Assembly: GCA_016784825.1 (NCBI GenBank)
Contig: JADHTT010000047.1
Span: 1 to 6,717, forward strand
Length of the DNA stretch: 6,717 nucleotides
DNA from: Campylobacterales bacterium
GTDB lineage: Bacteria; Campylobacterota; Campylobacteria; Campylobacterales; Arcobacteraceae
Reading direction: 5' to 3'
Below, in pieces: positions 1-5,113 of this stretch. Made by a program: the position numbers and the translations under genes. How positions within the stretch are numbered: position 1 is the stretch's first letter; each line of letters begins with the position of its first letter. Below the pieces are notes generated by a model. The model worked only from the letters and a program-made list of their open reading frames with translations, did no database searches and was not told the DNA's origin.

Positions 1-558
1 ACTATCTTTATCTTTATAAAGATTAATACACCATTTATATTTTATCTCATATTGCTTTAGTATATTTTGAGATAATAAATTATCATTAATTGATCCTAGA
101 TTACTAGGTACCACTAATACAGTTTCAAAGTTTTCTAAATTTATTTCTAAATCCTTTATAAGATCAACAATAAAGTATTCTTTTTTAATAGGAACCATAA
201 GTCCACCAGCACCTTCAATAATTAATATATCACAAAACTTTAGAAGATAATTTATTTTTTCTTTAATATACTCTATATCAATTATAATATTTTCACTATT
301 TGCTACATATGGAGCAGCAGGTAATTTAAATTGATATGGTACAACATCATCTATACTTACATCAAATAATGGGTTTAGCTTTTTTACAAGATTAAACATA
401 GAACCACCATCAAGTGGTATATCATCTACACCTGTTTCTAGTGGCTTAAAATATCCTACTCTTTTGCCATCTTTTGCATATTTATTAAGTAATGTTTCAC
501 AAGCATATGTTTTACCCACATCTGTATTGGTTGCTGTCACAAATAAAGTAGTTTTCAC
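1..558 (-). CDS. bioD: Dethiobiotin synthetase BioD, C-terminus cut by window edge
   Basis: BioD is a cytoplasmic ATP-dependent enzyme that closes the ureido ring of dethiobiotin from 7,8-diaminopelargonic acid and CO2, the penultimate step of biotin synthesis. The 186 codons in the window show the P-loop TNTDVGKT (residues 10-17), the substrate-loop motif KPLETG (38-43) with the family's catalytic lysine, EGAGGLMVPI (115-124), and PSNLGSINDNLL (161-172), which matches the family's LG-x-IN stretch. The first P-loop glycine of the usual GTxTxVGKT is Ala9. The start is GTG at 558, with AAAGGGA 9 nt upstream. No ATG, GTG or TTG lies between it and the upstream in-frame stop. Family members are roughly 200-225 residues, so perhaps 15-40 residues are missing past position 1. 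No frameshift is seen. The gene is divergent from clpS. The family call is firm. Confidence 0.93.
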   Translation of the reverse strand, partial: MKTTLFVTATNTDVGKTYACETLLNKYAKDGKRVGYFKPLETGVDDIPLDGGSMFNLVKKLNPLFDVSIDDVVPYQFKLPAAPYVANSENIIIDIEYIKEKINYLLKFCDILIIEGAGGLMVPIKKEYFIVDLIKDLEINLENFETVLVVPSNLGSINDNLLSQNILKQYEIKYKWCINLYKDKDS

Positions 559-567
559 TTTACATAA

Positions 568-574
568 TCCCTTT
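568..574 (-). promoter_or_regulatory. Ribosome binding site of bioD
   Basis: AAAGGGA on the minus strand lies 9 nt before the GTG codon at 558 and supports that non-ATG start. Its upstream edge shares one base with the plus-strand TATAAT box proposed for clpS. Confidence 0.6.
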
Positions 575-579
575 ATAAT
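574..579 (+). promoter_or_regulatory. Candidate -10 box for the clpS operon
   Basis: A perfect TATAAT on the plus strand. A start of transcription about 7 nt downstream (near 586) would give a leader of about 39 nt before the clpS start at 625. No convincing -35 hexamer is seen at 16-18 nt upstream. That is usual for sigma-70 promoters of Campylobacterota, which rely on the -10 box and AT-rich upstream DNA. The assignment is inferred from sequence and position, and AT-rich DNA produces such hexamers by chance. Confidence 0.5.
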
Positions 580-600
580 CTTTGTGTTAAAATATTAAAT

Positions 601-606
601 ATTATA
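601..606 (-). promoter_or_regulatory. Candidate -10 box for bioD
   Basis: A perfect TATAAT read on the minus strand (ATTATA on the plus strand). Initiation near 594 would give a leader of about 36 nt before the bioD GTG at 558. No clear -35 box is seen. It faces the plus-strand TATAAT at 574-579, so the two polymerase footprints would overlap. Confidence 0.5.
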
Positions 607-610
607 TCGT

Positions 611-618
611 AAAAGGGA
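611..618 (+). promoter_or_regulatory. Ribosome binding site that fixes the TTG start of clpS
   Basis: AAAAGGGA ends 6 nt before the TTG codon at 625. The reading frame has a stop at 610-612 and no ATG or GTG before 625, so this site with TTG is the only credible initiation signal for the full-length protein. Confidence 0.65.
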
Positions 619-624
619 ATAAAG

Positions 625-924
625 TTGGGAAAATATTTTGAAGTTGAACTTGATGAACAAATTGAGGTAACTGAACCAAAAAAAGTAAAAGTACTATTAT
701 TGAATGATAATCATTCTACTATGGACTTTGTAATTGATATTTTGACATCTGTATTTAGAAAAGATTTACCATCAGCTCAACAAATCATGCTAAATATACA
801 TAATAATGGTAAAGAGGTATGTGGTGTATATACACATGAAATTGCATCAACAAAAGTGGTACAAGTTAGAGCTCTTGCAAAAAAACAAGGCTTTCCTTTA
901 AAAGCTGTAATGGAAGAAGAATAA
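625..924 (+). CDS. clpS: ATP-dependent Clp protease adaptor ClpS
   Basis: ClpS is the cytosolic adaptor (N-recognin) that binds N-terminal Leu, Phe, Tyr or Trp and hands the protein to the ClpA N-domain for ClpAP degradation. The 99-residue product has a short flexible N-terminus (1-20) and then the ClpS core. The pocket motif is LLLNDNHSTMDFVIDIL (24-40). Asn27, Asp28 and His59 match the E. coli residues contacting the alpha-amino group (N34, D35, H66), and Met33 matches gatekeeper Met40. NNGKEVCGV (60-68) is the second family signature. The second Asp of the usual NDD is Asn29. Translation starts at TTG, chosen because of the Shine-Dalgarno sequence at 611-618 and the absence of other starts. 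The stop TAA shares one base with the clpA ATG, so the two are translationally coupled and probably made in linked amounts. Confidence 0.95.
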   Translation: MGKYFEVELDEQIEVTEPKKVKVLLLNDNHSTMDFVIDILTSVFRKDLPSAQQIMLNIHNNGKEVCGVYTHEIASTKVVQVRALAKKQGFPLKAVMEEE

Positions 925-3125
925 TGATTGCTAAAGAACTAAGAGTAGTATTTTCAAATGCTATTGATTTTGCAAAAGAGCAAAAACATGAATATATTAC
1001 ACTAGAACATATATTTTTAAAACTTATTGATAATGAAGTAATATACAGTATGCTTGATGATATGGGAATTGATATCAAATCAATTGGAAAAGAAGCGTAT
1101 AAATATATTATAGAAAACACACCTACATTAGATGATGAAAATTTTGATCCAGTAGAAAGCTTAACATTAAGCCAAACAATTGAAAATATGGTAGCACAAA
1201 CTCAAGGTAGTGGAAAAGCAATAGCCGAAGTTGAAGATATGTTAATTGCCATTTTAAAAGAAGAAAAAGCTTACGCAACATATCTACTGCATAAAGCTGG
1301 TATTCAAAAGATTGATATACTTGATGAAGTTAGTCATGGTGAGGATAAAGAAGATTACGATGAAATTCAGCAATCAAAAGAAAAAAAATCTGCTTTAAAA
1401 GAAAATAGCGTAGAGCTTGTAGAGGAAGCATTAGCAGGAAATATAGACCCTGTAATTGCACGAGATAATGAAATAACTAGAATCACAGAAATATTAAGCA
1501 GAAGAAAGAAAAACAATCCTATATTAATAGGTGAACCAGGTGTTGGTAAAACTGCAGTTGTTGAAGGATTAGCTTTAGCTATTGCAAATAAAACTGCTCC
1601 AGAGGTTTTACATAACTGCAAAATATATTCACTTGATATGGGATCACTTCTTGCAGGGACAAAATACAGAGGTGATTTTGAGAAAAAATTAAAATCTGTA
1701 CTTAAAGAGATATCAAAAGTAAATAATTCAATATTATTTATTGATGAGATACATACTATAGTAGGTGCTGGAGCTGTTGGAAGTAGTGCTATGGATGCAG
1801 CAAATTTACTAAAACCACTATTAAGTTCAGGGAAACTTAGATGTATTGGTGCAACTACTCACGCAGAATATAGAAATGATTTTAGTAAAGATAAAGCTCT
1901 AAGTAGAAGATTTGCTAAGGTTAGTGTAGAGGAGCCATCTATCAGTAATTCAGTTAAAATAATTGAAGGTATTATAGGTAAATATGAAGAATTTCATAAG
2001 GTAAAATTTACACCAAAAGCAATTACTACAGCAGTTGAACTTAGTAAAAGATTTATAGGTGATAGATTTTTACCAGATAGTGCTATTGATGTTATTGATG
2101 AAGTTGCTGCTTCTAAAAAACTAAAATTTAAAACCAAAAATATTCAAATATCAGCTAAAGATGTAGAAACTACAATATCAAAAATGGCTAATATACCGCC
2201 ACAAACAGCTACATCATCAGACCTTAGATTATTAAAAAATCTTGAAAAGAATATGCAAAAAAGAGTATTTGGTCAAAATCAAGCTATTACAACTATTGTT
2301 AATGCACTACAAATTAATAGAGCTGGTCTTGGAAATATAGATCAACCAATAGGAAGTTTTTTATTTACAGGACCAACTGGAGTTGGAAAAACAGAAGTAG
2401 CAAAAGAGTTAGCAAATCAACTTGGTATTAATTTTGAAAGATTTGATATGTCTGAATACAGTGAACCACATACTGTAAGCAGATTAATAGGTGCACCAGC
2501 AGGATATGTAGGATTTGAAAAAGGTGGACTTTTAACAGAAGCTATTAGAAAAAACCCTCATAGTGTATTGCTACTTGATGAAATTGAAAAGGCACATCCA
2601 GATCTTATGTCAATACTATTACAAGTTATGGATAATGCTACTTTAACAGATAATAATGGAGAAAAAGCAAATTTTGAAAATGTAATTTTAATTATGACAT
2701 CAAATCTTGGTACAAAAGAATCTAATGTAATGGGATTTGCAAAAGATGATTCATTAAATGAAAATAAAGCTATTAAAAAATTCTTTGCTCCAGAATTTAG
2801 AAATAGACTTGATGCAACAGTACAATTTACTCATTTAGATGAAAAAATAGTTCTAAAAGTAGTTGATAAATTTATTAAAGATTTAGAATTGCAAATCCTA
2901 GATAAAAATATAACAATAGAACTTACAAATAAAGCAAAAAAAGAATTAGTTAATCTTGGATATGATCAACAAATGGGTGCAAGACCACTTCAAAGAATCA
3001 TAACAAAACATATAAAAGAACCATTAACACAAGAACTACTATTTGGGAAGCTTAAAAATGGTGGTGAGTATAAGATAAACTTTATTAAAGGTGAATTTAT
3101 ATATGAATATATTGCCACAGCTTAG
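924..3125 (+). CDS. clpA: ClpA, ATP-dependent Clp protease ATPase subunit
   Basis: ClpA is the hexameric AAA+ unfoldase that feeds substrates, including those delivered by ClpS, into the ClpP peptidase. The 733-residue protein has the full class I HSP100 layout. It has a double Clp_N domain (about 1-140) and an AAA1 with Walker A GEPGVGKT (203-210), pore loop KYRG (247-250), Walker B LFIDE (271-275) and arginine fingers RR (328-329). AAA2 has Walker A GPTGVGKT (483-490), pore loop GYVG (527-530), Walker B LLLDE (549-553), sensor 1 TSN (592-594) and sensor 2 GARPLQR (685-691). There is no long coiled-coil middle domain, which separates it from ClpB, and the pairing with clpS separates it from ClpC. 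The tripeptide at the position expected for the ClpP-docking loop is MGF (603-605), where E. coli ClpA has IGL. It starts in the TAATG overlap with clpS, and its 3' end overlaps aat by 23 nt. No clpP gene lies in the window. Confidence 0.96.
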   Translation: MIAKELRVVFSNAIDFAKEQKHEYITLEHIFLKLIDNEVIYSMLDDMGIDIKSIGKEAYKYIIENTPTLDDENFDPVESLTLSQTIENMVAQTQGSGKAIAEVEDMLIAILKEEKAYATYLLHKAGIQKIDILDEVSHGEDKEDYDEIQQSKEKKSALKENSVELVEEALAGNIDPVIARDNEITRITEILSRRKKNNPILIGEPGVGKTAVVEGLALAIANKTAPEVLHNCKIYSLDMGSLLAGTKYRGDFEKKLKSVLKEISKVNNSILFIDEIHTIVGAGAVGSSAMDAANLLKPLLSSGKLRCIGATTHAEYRNDFSKDKALSRRFAKVSVEEPSISNSVKIIEGIIGKYEEFHKVKFTPKAITTAVELSKRFIGDRFLPDSAIDVIDEVAASKKLKFKTKNIQISAKDVETTISKMANIPPQTATSSDLRLLKNLEKNMQKRVFGQNQAITTIVNALQINRAGLGNIDQPIGSFLFTGPTGVGKTEVAKELANQLGINFERFDMSEYSEPHTVSRLIGAPAGYVGFEKGGLLTEAIRKNPHSVLLLDEIEKAHPDLMSILLQVMDNATLTDNNGEKANFENVILIMTSNLGTKESNVMGFAKDDSLNENKAIKKFFAPEFRNRLDATVQFTHLDEKIVLKVVDKFIKDLELQILDKNITIELTNKAKKELVNLGYDQQMGARPLQRIITKHIKEPLTQELLFGKLKNGGEYKINFIKGEFIYEYIATA
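3087..3093 (+). promoter_or_regulatory. Ribosome binding site of aat inside clpA
   Basis: AAAGGTG lies 9 nt before the ATG at 3103 and inside the last codons of clpA. An in-frame GTG at 3091 is part of this Shine-Dalgarno sequence, so ATG 3103 is the better start. Confidence 0.55.
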
Positions 3126-3783
3126 CAAATATTCTAATACATTTCCACCGGCACAAAATGCCACAGAAGAAGGTATAGTGGCTTTAGGTGGAGATTTAAA
3201 TCCTAATAGAGTAATGACTGCATATAGAAATGGTATATTTCCTTGGTACAATGAAGAAGATGGTGATCCAATTTTATGGTGGTCACCAAACCCTAGATTT
3301 ATACTAGATTTAAACGAACTTCATATACCAAAATCATTAAAAAAAATTATTAAAAAAAATCTATTCGAAATTAAATACAATACACAATTCACACAAGTGA
3401 TGATTGAATGTGCTAACTCATATAGACCTGATCAAGAAGGTACTTGGATTGGTCCTGAAATGATTGAAGCATATAGTCAAATACATTCACAAGGCTTTGC
3501 ACATAGTTTTGAAGCATACTATGATGGTGATCTTGTAGGTGGAGGATATGGAGTATCTTTAGGAGATATTTTCTGTGGAGAATCTATGTTTGCAAAAAAA
3601 AGTGATGCTTCAAAAGTTGCATTTATTGCACTAGCTCAAAAACTAAAACAAAATGGATTTAGATATATAGATTCACAAATAAATACTGATCACTTAAAAA
3701 GATTTGGAGCTAAAGATATTACAAGAGATGAATATTTAAAATTAGTTAAAAAATCTTTAGTTAATTTTAAGGATTTTAGCTAA
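3103..3783 (+). CDS. aat: Leucyl/phenylalanyl-tRNA--protein transferase Aat
   Basis: Aat transfers Leu (or Phe) from aminoacyl-tRNA to proteins with N-terminal Lys or Arg, turning a secondary destabilising residue into a primary one that ClpS-ClpAP recognises. The 226-residue product shows the family signatures in order: ALGGDL (27-32), GIFPWY (44-49), WWSPNPR (59-65), GTWI (113-116), AHSFEAY (133-139), LGDIFCGESMF (153-163) and IDSQ (189-192). Asp190 and Gln192 line up with E. coli Asp186 and Gln188, residues implicated in catalysis. Length is normal for the family. ATG 3103 is preferred over GTG 3091 because of Shine-Dalgarno spacing. The gene overlaps the clpA 3' end by 23 nt, so clpS, clpA and aat form one transcriptional unit covering modification, recognition and unfolding in the N-degron pathway. 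Confidence 0.95.
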   Translation: MNILPQLSKYSNTFPPAQNATEEGIVALGGDLNPNRVMTAYRNGIFPWYNEEDGDPILWWSPNPRFILDLNELHIPKSLKKIIKKNLFEIKYNTQFTQVMIECANSYRPDQEGTWIGPEMIEAYSQIHSQGFAHSFEAYYDGDLVGGGYGVSLGDIFCGESMFAKKSDASKVAFIALAQKLKQNGFRYIDSQINTDHLKRFGAKDITRDEYLKLVKKSLVNFKDFS

Positions 3784-3812
3784 AATAACACTATAAATAT
3801 TAGGAGAACAAT

Positions 3813-4154
3813 ATGATGATCAAAATTGATATGGAATCACAAGAATTTAAAGATGAAATGGCAAAAACAAAAGAATTTACTGATAAGGTATGTGCTAGTA
3901 AAGGTTGGGTTTACAATCCTAATGAGGATGTAAATGAAGGTGTTACTATGGGACTTGCTAGAAATAAAATGATCTACAATAAGAGATTTTGTCCTTGTTT
4001 TATGGTTATAGGTGAGACAAAAGAGGAAAGAAAAGAAGCTGATAATAGAATTTGTCCTTGTAAACCAGCTATTGAAAAAGAGATTCCTGAAGATGGTAAA
4101 TGTCATTGTGGTATTTTCTGTACTCCTGAATATGCTCAAAATAACGACCAATAA
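3813..4154 (+). CDS. Ferredoxin:thioredoxin reductase catalytic (beta) subunit-like protein
   Basis: In photosynthetic organisms the FTR catalytic subunit uses a [4Fe-4S] cluster next to a redox-active disulfide to pass electrons from ferredoxin to thioredoxin. This 113-residue protein has the family cysteine pattern: CPC (60-62), CPC (81-83) and CHC (97-99), then GIFCTP (100-105), close to the family's CHC-x-x-F-x-TP ending. By analogy with chloroplast FTR, Cys60, 81, 83 and 97 would bind the cluster and Cys62/Cys99 would form the disulfide. Spacing is CPC-x18-CPC-x13-CHC rather than the classic x16 and x8, with extra Cys27 and Cys103. No variable (alpha) subunit is visible. ATG 3813 is preceded by AGGAGA (3803-3808). 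It lies 29 nt after aat and 5 nt before the rhodanese gene. Family membership is well supported. The electron donor and target here are unknown. Confidence 0.85.
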   Translation: MMIKIDMESQEFKDEMAKTKEFTDKVCASKGWVYNPNEDVNEGVTMGLARNKMIYNKRFCPCFMVIGETKEERKEADNRICPCKPAIEKEIPEDGKCHCGIFCTPEYAQNNDQ

Positions 4155-4159
4155 TTCAT

Positions 4160-4531
4160 ATGGCTACAACAGAAACTTATCAAAGACTATTAGATAGTGA
4201 ACAACTAACTAGCCAAGATATTAAAGATCTTTTAGATGCTAGAAAATCTAACTTAATCAACTTTACATTAGTTGATGTTAGAGAATGGATGGAATGGCAT
4301 CAAAAAAGAATAATAGGTACAGATGTTTTAGTACCAACAACATCATTTTATCAAGCATTAGAACAAATTGAAGATAAAAAAGATGAAAATATAATACTTT
4401 ACTGCTTTACAGGTAGTAGAAGTTTTCAGTGCCAACAAGTTATGAAGAATATGGGATTTAAGCATGTTGCAAATCATACTAGAGGCATTATAGACTATAA
4501 AGGTGCATGCACATCAGGTGATGAGGAGTAA
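4160..4531 (+). CDS. Single-domain rhodanese-like protein
   Basis: Rhodaneses carry sulfane sulfur as a persulfide on a loop cysteine and pass it to cyanide, thioredoxin or other thiol acceptors. The 123-residue protein contains one rhodanese domain: LVDVRE (37-42), the following [14 protein letters not shown] (46-59), equivalent to the family's H-x-x-GHI-x-GA-x-x-IP region, and the active-site loop CFTGSR (82-87) with Cys82 as the expected persulfide site. Cys91 and Cys117 are additional. There is no signal peptide, so it is probably cytoplasmic. ATG 4160 follows the FTR-like stop by 5 nt and has no recognisable Shine-Dalgarno sequence, so translation probably depends on coupling to the upstream gene. 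It ends the plus-strand operon, and its last 18 nt overlap the 3' end of convergent rdgB. The catalytic fold call is firm. The physiological acceptor is unknown, and reduction by a thioredoxin/FTR system is only suggested by gene order. Confidence 0.88.
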   Translation: MATTETYQRLLDSEQLTSQDIKDLLDARKSNLINFTLVDVREWMEWHQKRIIGTDVLVPTTSFYQALEQIEDKKDENIILYCFTGSRSFQCQQVMKNMGFKHVANHTRGIIDYKGACTSGDEE

Positions 4532-5113
4532 TATCCTCTTTGCTAATTTTAATGCATTACTACGATGAGAAAAGCTTTTTTTAATCTCATCATCTAACTC
4601 ACCTAAAGTTTTATCATATCCATTTGGTATAAAAATAGGATCATATCCAAATCCACCACTACCAATAGATTTATTAATAACGTAACCGTGCATCCATCCA
4701 TGAACTGTATATATATTTGTATTATGAATTATTGCAATACAAGCTGTATAATATGCACTTGAACTATCCAAACATTTATCATTAAGTCTGCTAATTAGTT
4801 TTTCTAAATTTTGTGTATCTGTAGCATCTACACCAGCATATCTAGCACTATAAATACCTGGTTCATTATTTAAAGCAGGAACAGTGATACCACTATCATC
4901 AGATATAATTACATAGTCTTCATTTAGAATCTTAGATATCTTTTTATCTACTGCTTTTGCTTTTATTATTGCATTTTCTTGGAATGTTAGTCCATCTTCT
5001 ATAATCTCAAATTCATCAATTAATTCACTATAAGCCATCACTTTATCTTCTGGCATTAGTTTTTTAAATTCTCTTATTTTACCTTTATTTCCAGTTGCTA
5101 ATATAATAATCAT
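4514..5113 (-). CDS. rdgB: RdgB/HAM1-family ITP/dITP/XTP pyrophosphatase
   Basis: This enzyme hydrolyses non-canonical purine nucleoside triphosphates (ITP, dITP, XTP) to monophosphate and pyrophosphate, keeping deaminated bases out of DNA and RNA. The 199-residue product has the complete family signature set: ATGNKGK (6-12) at the N-terminus, [11 protein letters not shown] (42-52), SDDSG (71-75) with the catalytic/metal aspartates, [10 protein letters not shown] (85-94), GFGYDPIF (154-161) and SHRSNA (182-187). Length is normal for the family. The ATG at 5113 begins directly after the stop codon of the upstream MFS gene with no spacer, and AAGGA lies 13 nt upstream inside that gene, so expression is most likely from the MFS promoter by coupling. 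Its 3' end overlaps the convergent rhodanese gene by 18 nt. Both N- and C-terminal motifs are intact. Confidence 0.95.
   Translation of the reverse strand: MIIILATGNKGKIREFKKLMPEDKVMAYSELIDEFEIIEDGLTFQENAIIKAKAVDKKISKILNEDYVIISDDSGITVPALNNEPGIYSARYAGVDATDTQNLEKLISRLNDKCLDSSSAYYTACIAIIHNTNIYTVHGWMHGYVINKSIGSGGFGYDPIFIPNGYDKTLGELDDEIKKSFSHRSNALKLAKRILLLIT

Noticed and set aside
866..1621. Two minus-strand frames (866-1120 and 1367-1621) opposite clpA
   Set aside because: Both are antisense shadows of conserved ClpA domains, without ribosome sites or family motifs.
3091..3102. GTG at 3091 as the aat start, adding four residues
   Set aside because: This GTG is part of the AAAGGTG ribosome site. 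ATG 3103 has proper spacing and the added residues match no family feature.
3039..3251. A 70-codon minus-strand frame opposite the clpA/aat junction
   Set aside because: It is antisense to conserved Aat and ClpA ends and has no independent support.
3792..3798. TATAAAT as an internal promoter for the FTR-like gene
   Set aside because: Initiation about 7 nt downstream would fall within the Shine-Dalgarno sequence at 3803-3808, leaving no usable leader.
3837..4151. A 104-codon minus-strand frame opposite the FTR-like gene
   Set aside because: It is antisense to a gene with a clear cysteine signature. Its Phe/Ser/Ile-rich composition is what the reverse complement of AT-rich coding DNA produces.
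4012..4197. A 61-codon plus-strand frame overlapping the FTR-like and rhodanese genes
   Set aside because: It is a shadow in another frame of two well-supported genes. It has no Shine-Dalgarno sequence and no recognisable protein features.
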